Origin: Trichomonas vaginalis G3
Lineage: Eukaryota; Parabasalia; Trichomonadida; Trichomonadidae
Assembly (NCBI RefSeq): GCF_026262505.1
Contig: NC_067207.1
Coordinates: 30,596,082-30,660,081 of the forward strand
Reading direction: 5' to 3'
DNA: 64,000 nucleotides
Position 1 is the first letter of the stretch; the number at the start of each line of letters is the position of its first letter. The translations under genes were made by a program, and so were the position numbers. The notes under the pieces are model-generated. The model saw only the letters and a list, made by a program, of their open reading frames with translations, searched no databases and was not told where the DNA came from. Below, in pieces: positions 49,605 through 61,573 of the stretch.

Positions 49605-50590
49605 GAACATGTTTTAGCAACAACAGCCCAAGCTCGTTAGTCATGAATCCTTACCTTCAATGGTTTGGTAGCATGATTGAAAGCTCTCAATTCCTTCTTC
49701 ATATACTTTCGAAAACAGAAATCCAGAAAGATAAAGCCAAGAAACTTCTGCCAATGGAGATTTAGTCATTGGCACTGCGAAAGATGAAACAAATGATAAG
49801 AATATCTTTATGAAATGCAGGATATATTATTGACCATCTTACTAGAACAGTTCCTATGAAATCCAACAACAAAAGTTTTACCTATTTTCCAGAGAATTTG
49901 CAAGAAATAGAAGTGAAACCAACTGACTCAGTTGAAATAATAGAATTCATTACGTTAAGGTAAACTATTGAATTTCTTGGATTTCATTGAACTCACCAAG
50001 AGTCATCGACAAAGATGACTGCGATATCGGTATATAAGAATGTTTCTGCATATATAAATCGGAGGCAGTTTAAGAACCTAGCGAACAACTTTGTTTCGTT
50101 TACTTGCGTGAATGTGTATAGGTCAGAATAAGAGATAAAGATAAAAGATGTAAATAGGAGATGAACGAAATAAAACGCCGCAACTTGTTTGAGTTAAAGA
50201 AACCACTTGAACGCCTGAGTAGTTGTACCTTGCAGGACAAATTTTCAATGTACAATTGCCAAATATGAAACGCCACAATGTTTCTACATGATAGTTAAAG
50301 CCAGCAATGAGGACAATACTACTACTCCGTCAAGAGATAGAAGTATGCGAAACAGACTATGCTGACTTAATAGAAAGATAGCAGAGAACCAGCAAAAGAA
50401 AACAAAATGGACATGTTAGCATTCTAAACAAAAACATATCCAACAGCAGAAGATTTCCTTCTATTCTGACGTTCAAGAAAAATATAGAAACTTTCCGCAA
50501 TTGTGAAACTTTTGACATGACGTGACAAAAATAGAAGCTACGACCATGTTAGAATGTTCAAATTATCATCGTACAATTCATGTAAAACGC
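49605..50590 (+). pseudogene. Diverged copy of the 304-aa gene
   Basis: Recognisable along its length as a homologue of 18104-19018, with very many breaks. The differences look mostly like scattered single-base indels, suggesting low sequence quality beside the gap rather than great age. Confidence 0.7.
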
Positions 50591-50619
50591 TTGGTGATAA
50601 AAAACAGCGTGAGAAAAAG

Positions 50620-51860
50620 AGCGTTGAGATCGACCTCGTTCACCTAAAACTATTATTTTGCGCGAGGTAAAATGACACAATATTTCCATTATGATAACTG
50701 TCTTTTTTTTACGAGAGAAACTTTGACACTTCGTCAAAAAAATCCGCTGAAAATCATATCTTTTACTACAAACATTCAAGCAGGTGAAAAAACAGGTGCA
50801 AAAAACAGGTGAGATCGCACCTCTTCACCTAAAACATTATTTTGTTGATTTACGTCATTGATCGATGAAGTTTTTGACAAAACATATACGAAGAAGTCTA
50901 TTTCCTGTGTTGTTGTCAAAATTCATGTTGTCAGCCATTTCAAAAAGATGGTTAGTTGACCGAGGGACCGAGGACCGAGGGGACGTGGGATGACACACTA
51001 GAAACTATGAAAATCGTAAAAATGGCGGAGTAGGAAAAAACGCTGGTCGCCGTAAAACTTATGGAAATCGTAAAAAAAATGACCAAATTTCATTATATAA
51101 CTGTTTATTTTTTTTAGGAAGAGAATTTTGACACTTCGTTCAAAAAAAAACCACCCTGAATATCGTTGAAAAAATGACCAAATTTCATGATAATAACTTG
51201 TTATTTTTTTACGAAGAGAACTTTGACACTCGTCGGTCAAAAAATCCCTGAAATCGTGAAAAAATGACCCAAATTTCCATATAATAACTGTATTTTTTAC
51301 GGAAGAGAACTTGTGACAGCTTTCGTGCCAAAAAATCCCTGCAATCCAAATTCATTTTATACAGATAGAAAATCTTACTCGCCTAAACATCATGAAAATT
51401 CGTGAAATTTTCTCTAGACGCACTTTTCCTCGGTCTTGCATAAAATCCTAAATCGTGAAAAAATGACGCAATTTCGATTATATAACTGTTGATTTTTTAC
51501 GAAGAGAACTTTGACACTTCGTCAAAAAAATCCCCTGAAATCGATGAAAAAATTGACCAATTTTCATGAATTCTCCATATATGTTTGCTACATCGAAAAC
51601 CGAGGATTAGAGATTCCAATTCGAAAATTCGTGAAAAATTGCGACCCAGACTTATTTCGAGGGTCGAGATTCCGTAGACAAAATCGTAAACAAATTTCGA
51701 CCCCGATTTATTCGGTGGTCACCTAAAACTCATGAAATCGTGAAAAAATGCACACAAATCTTCATCTATTATAACTGCTTATTTTTTTACGGAAGAGAAC
51801 TTTGACACTTCGTCAAAAAAATCCCTGAAATCATATCTTTTTTAGTATAGATAGAAAAAT
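50620..51860. repeat. Repeated ACGAAG...CTTCGT hairpin units
   Basis: About seven degraded copies of a roughly 90-base block with AAAAAATGACCAAATTTCAT and a hairpin around ACTTTGACACTTCGT. It occurs once in E1 (21219-21300). Mixed with relics of the 55-bp hairpin repeat and of GGTGA/CACC palindromes. Confidence 0.65.
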
Positions 51861-51914
51861 AAACGTTAGTTTTTTATAAATATTTTTTTATATTTTGGTA
51901 TGTGTAAATACATA

Positions 51915-52288
51915 GTATGACAAACATTTGAGTTGAAACAGTTAGAAAGTATAGACAATTGACACAAGTGGTTGCGAATATGTGATTTAAACGTAAAGAT
52001 AACTCAAAAAGAAATACCAACAAAGTATTCTTTGTGCAGACATTCTTAACACTAGTCTGGAAAGAAAACATCCACGACTGGGTAGAACTGGTTCTACTCA
52101 GAAAATTTTGACCAAAATGAAAATCCTGAGCTATTTGATACTACGGTAAAGATTCTATGGAGACTGCCAGCATATCTCATCGACAATAAGTCTCGTATAC
52201 CATAGTTTTGTATGGTTAGACGCCAGTTTTGGTATAACTTCCATAACATGAATGGTTCATTTCGATACGGAACGTTGCGTGAAGCCTT
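51915..52288 (+). pseudogene. 5' part of the KilA-N/T5orf172 gene, cut by E3
   Basis: Homologous to 21379-21720, ending exactly at the A-run that opens E3 (CGATACGGAACGTTGC is shared). Many breaks, in the same low-quality stretch. Confidence 0.75.
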
Positions 52289-52300
52289 AAAAAAAAAAAA

Positions 52301-52520
52301 GGTAGTGGGGCCTCCAGGCACTTCGTGCCTTCTAGCCCTGAGGATGTTTGGTATAATGAAGTTTTTTTTTTCTTGGGATGGCCTTCCAGGCACTTCGTGC
52401 CTTCTAGCCCATAAAAAGTTTAGTATAAATGAAGTTTTTATTCGGAAAACCTTCTTCTGGGTCGAAAAACATTATATAATGTGTCGCTTTTCACAAATTA
52501 TATATGTTTTCATGTTTTGT
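52301..52520. repeat. Terminal repeat of E3 with two hairpins
   Basis: Two copies of CTTCCAGG or CCTCCAGG plus stem GGCAC-TTC-GTGCC (52317-52329 and 52389-52401), each followed by TTCTAGCCC. Then CTTTTCACAAATTATATATG, as at the left end of E1. Confidence 0.8.
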
Positions 52521-52883
52521 CAAGACTTCTTCGTAAATGTTTTGTCAAGACTTCTTCGTAAATGTTTTGTCAAGACTTCTTCGTAAATGTTTTGTCAAGA
52601 TTTCATCGTAAATGTTTTGTCAAGACTTCTTCGTAAATGTTTTGTCAAGACTTCTTCGTAAATGTTTTGTCAAGACTTCTTCGTAAATGTTTTGTCAAGA
52701 CTTCTTCGTAAATGTTTTGTCAAGATTTCATCGTAAATGTTTTGTCAAGACTTCTTCGTAAATGTTTTGTCAAGACTTCTTCGTAAATGTTTTGTCAAGA
52801 CTTCTTCGTAAATGTTTTGTCAAGACTTCTTCGTAAATGTTTTGTCAAGACTTCTTCGTAAATGTTTTGTCAAGACTTCTTCG
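52504..52883 (+). repeat. 25-bp tandem repeat, about fifteen units
   Basis: Uniform GTCAAGACTTCTTCGTAAATGTTTT units, the same as in E2, here placed between the terminal repeat and the large structural gene. E1 has no such run at this end. Confidence 0.88.
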
Positions 52884-53008
52884 TCATAGGCACGGAGATA
52901 GGACGGTTATTTTACAAAACTAACAACACGTTGACCGAGTAGTTTTTTGAGCTGAACAAAAAGTGTCATATAAACATCTGTCAAAAACCGTTTTTTACTT
53001 CACTTAAA

Positions 53009-56000
53009 ATGCCACGTAAGCTACGTAAGAATATACGTAAGAGGAAGGGAGCATTGAAACATCCAATAGTAAAACTGACACCACAACAACAGTTGCAACA
53101 ACAAATGATGAATGACCCCACTATGTTGCAACAAATGTCAAGCAACCCTATGCTTTTAAACCGAGTTATTGGTGCACAGAGTGGAGGTTTAAGAGCGGCA
53201 CTTTTAGCGAAAATGGCAGGCTATGGTGGAGCTGCAGACGGAACAGCCTATAACCCTCAAAGTCAAATGAATTTGAGTTCACTCAAAAATCAAATATCAG
53301 ATGTCAAAAAGTCAAACATAGACATACAGAAACAAATAAGTGAAAACGAAAAGAAACTAGAATATGACAGACACACAAAGAAACTCAATGAGTTAAACGT
53401 AGAGAAAAAGAAGAAAGAAGAACAACTGAAAGAACTAAGTACAGAGGAATATGCGAAAAAAGTGTCAGAAAAGCAGCAGAAGTAGCAAAAATGGAACAAG
53501 ATGTCATAAATTTGAAAAACCATACTACTCAATATAAAGTACTGAAAGATGAAGAAATAAAACAAAAAGCCCTGAAGACATATATGGATAGCGATGAGTA
53601 TAAAAAAGAAGTTGAAGCAAATGTAAAGGCAGAAAAACTTTTACAGTTGCAAAACCAAACCGTACAGTATGAAAACTTAGCACAAGAAAGTAAAAATAAC
53701 GACGCAGCCATGCAAAAGGCAATGAAAAGCGCAGAATATATAAAAGCTAATAATGACTGGTTAGATGCCCAAGCCAACGCTAAAGCAGCCCAACTTATAG
53801 GGTCAATAAGGACAAAAATACAAGCGGATGAAGACAGTTCAAATGAAGCTTTAATGAATGCTGACTTTAAGAACGCCTTCGAAGCTCTTCATAGTAAGGT
53901 GAAACTAGTGAACGACTTCTCATCTGGAAAGAAACTGAAGTCTGAAGGTTTCGACAACGAGTTAAGAGAAGTAGCACAAAATATGACGAAAATAACAGAT
54001 ACAGCAACGAGACAGGCAGTTCAAAGTGCCTATGACGCCGTTAGAGTAACTGTTGTGGAAAGTCAAGAAAAAGAGTTACAACAGACCAAAACAGACCTAG
54101 TAAATGCTTTCTTAAGAACGAAAAGTCAGGTAGGACATTATGCTGCAGATGGAACATATGTGCCAGCTGGTGGAACTTATATACCACCAAACCCTCCAAG
54201 AGAAGCACCTGCACCAGGACTACCTAAAACATTTACATCGTCACATGGACACAGACACAGGCATGCACCAAAACCAACACAACAACCAACAGTTCAAAAC
54301 ACTGCACAGCAACCAACAGTTCAAAACCCTGCACAACAACCAACAGTTCAAAACCCTGCACAACAACCAACAGTTCAAAACCCTGCACAACAACAACCAC
54401 AAACAGAGCAAGGACATAAAAGAAGTAGAGAACAAGGAAACCAAGAATTCTTAAAAATGCTTAAGGAAGACTATGGTTACCCAGATACTCTTGACTTTAG
54501 TGACAGATATAAAGAAGCTATTAGAAAGTTCAAGGAAGGAAATACTGACCCGAACCTATTTAGCTTTATGGTTCAGCACCAAATGGGATATAATTTCAAA
54601 CCTGGAAAATACAAGCTCGCTAAGGGATATGATTTAATAGCATATCATCCAAATGACATGAATGAATTTACTCCTAGATATTTGGTGTCAGAGCTAAATG
54701 ATAATTCAACTCTCTTCATGAAACGCGTAAAAAATAGAGACGGAACGAAAGAAGAAAGGTTTATGAGTCCGGATGACTTAGATAGGGAACTTTTTAAAAA
54801 CGGTCTCGGAATATATGAAATGCCAGCAGATGAGGTACAAGAAACTCCACAGGAAGAAGTTCAGATACAACCAGACATGGAAGAAATAGTTCAGCAACAA
54901 CAGCTAGAAGAGCCTGAAGGAAACGAACAAGTTCCTCCTTTGGAAACTAACTTCACAGAACTAGATGAAGATTTGGAACAGCCGAAAAATCTTGACCCTC
55001 AACAAGTGTATGCGGAGAATATGGAATCTTTCCAAGAGTCTAAGAAAAATTCGGCTGACATAGTAGAAGAATATCGAAAAATGTTCGCCGACATACAAAA
55101 GACTCCAACATCAGATGAAAATATCCAGCATAGAATGGAAGTACTGAAAGATAATGTACACAAATACAACAATCCTTTTTACTTACGAGCATATAACGTT
55201 CAATCTTTGGATGAACTCGGTGAAAATAAAAGGTTAAATTTCAACAAAACATATAGAAATGAAACATTGTTTAAAGTTCATTCAGAACCTAGCCAATATG
55301 GAAACAAACCTACTTTTGTTTCTGCAGACGATGGAACTACAATGAGATGGGGTCATAAAGCTAATCCGGATAGGTGGTTCATAAACTTACAACCACAATT
55401 CCAAGAAGTTGTAGACGCAATGGAAGTGAATGGTGAACCAGATGTAGCTGGTATTTTCAGCGCGGCTTTAATGCCATTGAAAGATATGAAAGATGCAGAT
55501 ATTTTGAACCAGTATGAAATGAACATGGCTGATGGAAATATAACACCTGACGTTCTAGAACATTTATCTCAAAGAACTACACAGAACCATAGAGATGGTA
55601 TATTTGGTGAAGAGTTTAGAAAGAAAGTTAGGGAGAGAGAAGGAAGAGAACCTATTGTACATGACCTTGCAAACGAAAGTTTACAAAATGTCATAAAAAC
55701 TTACTTTGCAGACAATGAACCGAGAAGGGATGAATATTTAAGAAAACTCAAATGGACAGTACCAAATGAAATGTTAGTATTGAAAAACATGTTCCTTGAC
55801 AAAATAAAACCAACTACAGAAATAAATGACGCAAGACTGAAACATTGGGTAAAAGCTTTCCCATTCACAAAAGATATTATTGGTAACATGGAAAGAAAAC
55901 CAGAATGGCTACAAAAACATATATTTGGAAACGAGCTTATTCCATATGGACAAGCTCTGTTTGAAGAGCTTGAACCGGAAACTCAGGAAAGAGTCATGCA

Positions 56001-56205
56001 AACAATACGCGAAGACTCAAATACAAACTATGACAAAATCTTTCTAGGATATAGGTTACCTGAGATAGGCGACCAGAGCCCAAAGGCAAAAAGGACATGG
56101 GAAATTTACAACATACTAGGTGAACATGAGGCAAAGATGCAACAACTTGAAGCAGAGGGCAAGTTACCAAAAGCGACACCAAAGAAGAAGAGTAGAACAA
56201 AGTAA
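53009..56205 (+). pseudogene. Large coiled-coil, Pro/Gln-repeat element protein, broken in E3 (about one break)
   Basis: Equivalent of 29802-33100. The Pro/Gln repeat (QPTVQNPAQ) has about four units here and about three less regular ones in E1. It is preceded by TTTTTTACTTCACTTAAA. Confidence 0.72.
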
Positions 56206-56272
56206 AGCTTGGTACGAGTGGGTTCTATTATGACAAATAAATTCAACTATTCTATATTTTTACCCATATGAA

Positions 56273-57879
56273 ATGTACGCCGCTCAGAATATAACGCCAA
56301 CAGTTTTGGATGCCATGAACGGAAATGTTTCCGAATGGTATAACGAATGCGACAATGCCATTAGAAGGTCAGAAATAGTTCCTGGAACTTACGAATATAC
56401 AACTGCTGTTTCTTATGGAAATGTAGGTGAGTTTGGTGAAGGTTCTTCAACAACAGTAGATATTGCTTGCGACAGGTTTCATATTATTTCTATTGACAAC
56501 TCATTCTTATACGTGGAACAAGACATTGAAATAAAACCTTCTGCCAAGTTGTCTGACAAGAAAGGTTGCAATGGAATTTTCTATGTCGGATACCAATATG
56601 CTCCAGAAGTTTTCATGGATATAAGATATATTCTAACTCTGACTTAGTTCAAACAGTAACATGGGCAAACTATGAATGGTTCGCTTTGAGAAACTCAGTA
56701 CAACCACAAGCTAGAGAACAAACAGACCAGTATGCAAATATTGAGAAAATAAGAAGACTTGACCCTAACGTTCCAGGAGTTTATGTTAACCTTTCTGGTT
56801 CAGATGGAACTGCTGCCACTAAAGTAAAACTGAAACTTAGAGTTCCTTTGTCATCTTTCCTCATCTTCAGGTTTTTAAGATACTTGCCAAACTGGGCAGG
56901 AAAAATTTCTATTGAACTTACTCCAAGCAAAAATAACTTAGTCATTGCACCAACACAAGACCCATTCACTATTACAGACGTAAAGGGAACAAATCAAACG
57001 TCATTCGCCGAATTTTGCAAAGACAAAGTTGACTTAGACTTTGGTTTCTCAAACTTCAACAATGAAGTAAACTATTATTTCAATGCTGCTGGAACTGCTT
57101 GGGACCCAGTTAAGTTTACATGCGAAAAATTTGAATGCAAGAGAATAGAAAGCAGACTTGCAGTCTATATGTTGGACCCAGATATTTCAAATGCTTTAGC
57201 TGCCAAATATATTGCAGTTCCACTTATGTTCCCTATACACCAAATATCTGTCAAAGACTTTGCAGGTGAAGTTGGAAACCAAAGTGCTGACCCAGGTGCA
57301 AGAACAGATATTGCTTTAACAACTGCAATGAAACATGCAGATACTATGTTTGTACTGTTCAGACGAACTATAAATGACTATTCTTGTTTCTACAACCCCG
57401 GTATTAAATATCATATAAACATAGATGGCAAATATTATCCAAGAGAAGAATATTCTACAGTTGAGGATATGAGGTCATACAACTTGACATTAGATGCTAT
57501 GAACTTTAACAACAACTTCACAACAACCATTAACCCTGAAATGCAAAGTTCTATTATGCCATATGTGAAAGTATGGACTCATACAGGAGGTCAAAAAACT
57601 CAATATACAAATGGAGACCGTTCAAACTTTTGGCTTGGCATTCCATTTGCTGACTCAGAAGACTTTATGGGTGGTATTTCAACTGTTGGTACAGTTCAAA
57701 TACAATATACTGGTGACAGAGACGGTCCAGATGAACTGAGAGCAAAGAAGTTTACAAAACCAATAGCACTTTTCACGGAAGATGCTCTTTTGAAGATTCG
57801 TTCGATGAAACCTGCTGGGGCTCCTCAGATTGGCATAACGACAGCTTCCATCGAGCAGATTTTGGCAGCAGGTCAGTAA
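56273..57879 (+). pseudogene. Major capsid gene, broken in E3 (about one break)
   Basis: Equivalent of 28162-29769. Small clusters of differences from E1, for example around NLSGSDGTAATKVKL. Confidence 0.75.
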
Positions 57880-58192
57880 GTTGTTCTTGAACTGACTTCT
57901 CTCCGTCAAATATTGACAGTACGCCAGTTTTGACATAATATTGTAAGATAAACTTACCTTTAGAAATATCTGTAAGTTTTGTTGTTATATTTTTGTCTGC
58001 TTCAAGAACTTTCACCATTTCAGTTATACCAACTTTCTTTGCTTTATGGAAATATTTTGGTTCAGCAAATATTGCTATTCTATAACATTTACCATTGTTT
58101 GTATAAAGAACTATTCTGTCAATGTATTTGTATTGTTTGTGTGTGTAAACTTTGTTCTGCTTCAATTCGAAGAGATACTCGAATACGTCCAT
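57773..58192 (-). CDS. Unknown element protein overlapping the capsid gene, 139 aa
   Basis: Same as 27849-28268, including the antisense overlap with the capsid 3' end. Whole. Confidence 0.65.
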   Translation of the reverse strand: MDVFEYLFELKQNKVYTHKQYKYIDRIVLYTNNGKCYRIAIFAEPKYFHKAKKVGITEMVKVLEADKNITTKLTDISKGKFILQYYVKTGVLSIFDGEKSVQEQLTDLLPKSARWKLSLCQSEEPQQVSSNESSKEHLP

Positions 58193-58210
58193 CTTTTTAT
58201 TCTAAGTAAA

Positions 58211-58468
58211 ATGTCATTTCCGAAAAATAGAAGCGTAAGTGTTTCAAAAGGTTTAATGGCGGTGGCAGATGTGAAGTTAAATTCACCAACTCAAACAAAC
58301 AGTCAAAGTATTGTTGTCAATGTCAAAGACAGAGATGTTGAAGTGGGGAAACCATACGAGGACGAAGATGGTATAACAATTGTTCCTGTAAAAGAACAAC
58401 CAACATATCCTGAAGTTAGCAGAGACTTAAGTTCTGTTGCAGATATTCGAAACGACTACAACAACTGA
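58211..58468 (+). CDS. Unknown small element protein, 85 aa
   Basis: Same as 27573-27830 with minor changes (ends NDYNN). Whole; start set by the divergent promoter at 58193-58210. Confidence 0.65.
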   Translation: MSFPKNRSVSVSKGLMAVADVKLNSPTQTNSQSIVVNVKDRDVEVGKPYEDEDGITIVPVKEQPTYPEVSRDLSSVADIRNDYNN

Positions 58469-58789
58469 AAGACAAACTTCAAACTCAGGAAGATTTGTCA
58501 AGCTTTAAGCATAATGTTAAACTTGGTCGAACACAACCCTGTAAAAGTGAACTCATATGTCATCGCACCTCATGAAGTTTTGAAAGAACTATTGAAACTT
58601 TTGACAGAGGCAGACGATATAAACATCAAAGAAATAGAACCCGACATTAGTTGCTGTGGTGTTTCATATAATGTCATTGACAAGATATACGTTATGAAAG
58701 GAGGTGAAACGTTGAACTTAAAGTATAGTTTCCCAGACGTCATAAAAATATTTGACGACCACAACATTTCATTAAAATTTATTTGCTAA
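58469..58789 (+). pseudogene. Small unknown element gene, broken
   Basis: Equivalent of 27251-27576; recognisable part MLNLVEHNPVKVNSYVIAPH. Confidence 0.5.
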
Positions 58790-58795
58790 GTAAAA

Positions 58796-59026
58796 ATGTC
58801 AAAACTTCTTGAAAGATGTTTGAAGAAAAATAATATAGACTTTATTTCATGTAAAGGACTTTACACACTTTTGAACGATATGAAAGACCCTGTTTTGTTT
58901 GTTCGTGTAGACAAAGGAAAGTTCTATGTCTTTACAAAATATTTGAACTTCTTAGACAGAGAACTTCAAGAAACGCCATGTGAAAGTTTAGATGAAGTTC
59001 TTCTCCACTTTCAGAAAAACTTTTAA
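58796..59026 (+). CDS. Unknown small protein present in E3 only, 76 aa
   Basis: MSKLLERCLKKNNIDFISCK, then a beta-like part (DPVLFVRVDKGKFYVFTKYL). It lies exactly between the preceding gene and the minor capsid gene; in E1 these two are joined directly. Own leader TTTGCTAAGTAAAA. No family recognised. Confidence 0.6.
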   Translation: MSKLLERCLKKNNIDFISCKGLYTLLNDMKDPVLFVRVDKGKFYVFTKYLNFLDRELQETPCESLDEVLLHFQKNF

Positions 59027-59036
59027 ATATATATAA

Positions 59037-59834
59037 ATGGCAGAAGATATAATGGTTTATACTATTACGACTAAAAACCCTGAGTCATATAATTCTATAA
59101 CAACAAACTTACAAAGTCCTCAAGGACGATATTGTAAACTAACCTTAAACACAATGACGACTAAAGCCTGTTTTGCTCTTTTGACACCAGAAGACTTTAT
59201 TGTTGTGAATGGTAAAAAATACTCCTTTGAAGATACTTACTCAGATATACCACCAACAGGTTTTGTTGACTTATTTAATACTTTAAGTACGGGTGTAACA
59301 TGTGCTGCAACTAGAGCAGGTTTCATTATGTTTGGATGTCCGACTGAGTTTACTATAAACAATATGAGCTATAATACAAAACTTATATCTGGTTTTTACT
59401 ACCAACAGTTTCCTATAACAGGAAAAGGTGTCATACAAGGTTTGTCTGTTCCATTGACATTAAGCACACCAATCTTATATATTGTTTCAAACTTAGGTTC
59501 AAAGTGTTATTCGAATGTCGACAGAAACTATTATGACCAAAAGATACTTATGCGTATAAACAATACTTTCTCTGCTGGTTTGCCTATTGTTCATTCGAAT
59601 GCAGAATTTTCAACCTTAGTGAACTCAAACACATTGGCAAGTATAACGTTGACATTAGTTGACGCAAACTTTGTTCCTGTAAAACTTTTATGTCCTATGT
59701 ATTTGTCAATGACGGCAGAAAGTTTCGAATTGGAAGATGCAACTGGTGAAAGTATTGTATTACAAGAACAACTTCAACAACAAATAGCTCAAGAACAACA
59801 AATGCAACAAATGCAACAACAAAGTCAAGAATAA
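59037..59834 (+). CDS. Probable minor capsid (penton-like) protein, 265 aa
   Basis: Nearly identical to 26458-27246; whole. The Gln-rich C-terminal tail differs slightly in length. Confidence 0.55.
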   Translation: MAEDIMVYTITTKNPESYNSITTNLQSPQGRYCKLTLNTMTTKACFALLTPEDFIVVNGKKYSFEDTYSDIPPTGFVDLFNTLSTGVTCAATRAGFIMFGCPTEFTINNMSYNTKLISGFYYQQFPITGKGVIQGLSVPLTLSTPILYIVSNLGSKCYSNVDRNYYDQKILMRINNTFSAGLPIVHSNAEFSTLVNSNTLASITLTLVDANFVPVKLLCPMYLSMTAESFELEDATGESIVLQEQLQQQIAQEQQMQQMQQQSQE

Positions 59835-59863
59835 AAAAAAATAATTTTTTTATTTTTATAAAA

Positions 59864-61099
59864 ATGTACAGAATAGATGTTTCAGATTTTTATGACTTCC
59901 AAGCATTCAGAAATATGTGTCCATTTCGAGACTATAACAAAGCAGTCGAGAATTTGAAACGTTTAGTCATTTATGTTGACTCTGCCCCAGAATGTTATGT
60001 CATGAAAGAATGGGATGTTGTCTTTAACAAACCAAGAGCAACAATAGTGTCTGAACAAGAATGTAGACAGAAACTTAAGAAAATAAAAGTTGTACAAGTT
60101 GGAATGAAGATGTTAGATGCTTGGGATATCTTATTGTCAAAGTTAGAAGATTTTTCAGTTCGAGGTATAAAGTTCTATACACCTTCTCCAAACTTCTATT
60201 CTATCTTCACTGGATATAAATACGAACAAGTAGAATGGAAAGAAAATATTATAGAAGCTTGGTTAGACCATGTCAAAGAAATTATATGCAATGGAAACGA
60301 AAGAGTCTATGAGTATATCTTATGTTGGTTTGCAAACATCTTACAACATCCAAGTGCTAAGAATGAAACTGCTCTCATTATAATTGGAAAACAAGGAACT
60401 GGTAAGAACACATTCTTTACAGATATTTTGTGCAAACTGTTAGAAGGTTATTCGAACCCGAATATGACAAACTTAGAAAACATCTGTGGCAAGTTTAACT
60501 CCTCAATAGAGAATATGAAACTTATAGTTTGCAATGAACTTCAAAGTATAGATACAACAAAAGTTTTGAACTCAGATGCTTTGAAGAGTCTTATAACAGA
60601 CAAAGTTGGTGTTGTTGAAAGAAAGTATAAAGACCAAAGAGTTTGTGAAAATGTTGCAAACTTCATTATGGTTTCAAACAATACTGTTCCGATGAAGTTA
60701 GAAAGTTCTGACAGAAGATATGTAGTTGTCAGAACGTCAGATTCTCATATGCAAGATACAGAATATTTTGACGACTTAGCAGAAACTTTGACATCTGACT
60801 TTTACAACCACTTGTTCTCATATTTTATGACATTAGATATTTCTAAGTTCAATCCAAGACAAATTCCACATACCGAAGAGAGACAAACATTGTTAGAAGC
60901 AAACAAGAGTGTATATGAACTGTTCGTAGATGAAACTGACTTTGTGTCATTAGATGAAAGGTCATTGTACGATTCGTATAAACAATATTGTCAAGAATAT
61001 GGTTATATGGCAGCTTCTAAACGTACATTCTTGGCAAATGTCAAAAGTCTTTTAGACGTACAGAATGGTGTATATACAAAGAAAAATTTTTATGAGTAA
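59864..61099 (+). CDS. Superfamily 3 helicase (D5/NS1-like), 411 aa
   Basis: Replicative DNA helicase. Walker A GKQGTGKN at 175-182, Walker B LIVCNELQ at 220-227, motif C FIMVSNN at 267-273, arginine finger SSDRR at 281-285. The first 130 residues resemble no primase I can name; the C-terminal 100 residues look like a winged-helix region (SLYDSYKQYCQEYG, SKRTFLANVK). SF3 helicases are typical of virophages and polinton-like viruses. It lies in one direction with the minor capsid and the 139-aa gene, with the leader TTTTTTTATTTTTATAAAA. Whole here, broken in E1. Confidence 0.85.
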   Translation: MYRIDVSDFYDFQAFRNMCPFRDYNKAVENLKRLVIYVDSAPECYVMKEWDVVFNKPRATIVSEQECRQKLKKIKVVQVGMKMLDAWDILLSKLEDFSVRGIKFYTPSPNFYSIFTGYKYEQVEWKENIIEAWLDHVKEIICNGNERVYEYILCWFANILQHPSAKNETALIIIGKQGTGKNTFFTDILCKLLEGYSNPNMTNLENICGKFNSSIENMKLIVCNELQSIDTTKVLNSDALKSLITDKVGVVERKYKDQRVCENVANFIMVSNNTVPMKLESSDRRYVVVRTSDSHMQDTEYFDDLAETLTSDFYNHLFSYFMTLDISKFNPRQIPHTEERQTLLEANKSVYELFVDETDFVSLDERSLYDSYKQYCQEYGYMAASKRTFLANVKSLLDVQNGVYTKKNFYE

Positions 61100-61137
61100 A
61101 TTTAAAAAAAAAATATTTTTTTTATCCGATAGAAAAG

Positions 61138-61557
61138 ATGACAAAATTCATCTCAGTAAACAAGTACATGTCAGGACTTAAAGAAGAACTAGACCCATTC
61201 ACATATTTGAATGTTTACTTCTACCATTTTGAAAAGTCTTCATTCAGCAAAGTTTGGAACATCGAACCAGTTAAGTTTGCTATTGTGACTAAAAATGGTG
61301 CGAAATTTGAAGACTTAGACATAGAAGGTTTGTTAGCAGTCAAAGAAAATTTTGACAGAAGGTTCTCAAACCTTAAAGAAGGCAAAGCATACAAACTTGT
61401 TATACCTTATGAACCAAAGAAAGCAGACGACTATGAATATTATGAGTCTAAGATAGTTGAAGTTCAAGGTAAATTGGGTAAAAAGATTTTAGAGTCTAAG
61501 CCAGTGTTTGCCCCTAAAGAGGAAGAGAACATTGACATTGACCCAGAAATGTTCTAA
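61138..61557 (+). CDS. Unknown element protein, 139 aa
   Basis: Equivalent of 24739-25128 with ten more N-terminal residues (MTKFISVNKY); the ATG at 61138 follows the leader ATATTTTTTTTATCCGATAG. Acidic tail. Always next to the helicase. Whole. Confidence 0.65.
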   Translation: MTKFISVNKYMSGLKEELDPFTYLNVYFYHFEKSSFSKVWNIEPVKFAIVTKNGAKFEDLDIEGLLAVKENFDRRFSNLKEGKAYKLVIPYEPKKADDYEYYESKIVEVQGKLGKKILESKPVFAPKEEENIDIDPEMF

Positions 61558-61573
61558 AAATAAAATTTTATTT

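Larger units (their letters stand above)
38158..52288. mobile_element. Polinton/Maverick-type element E2, rearranged, broken
   Basis: Same orientation and gene order as E1 from the left end to paralogue B. Then a different module order: the 121-aa and Pro-rich genes come before the homologues of the 304-aa and 203-aa genes. It contains a fragment of another Polinton and an assembly gap (49102-49201), and E3 is inserted at 52289. No right end is seen. Many breaks, a large part of which after 49202 may be sequence error. Confidence 0.8.
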
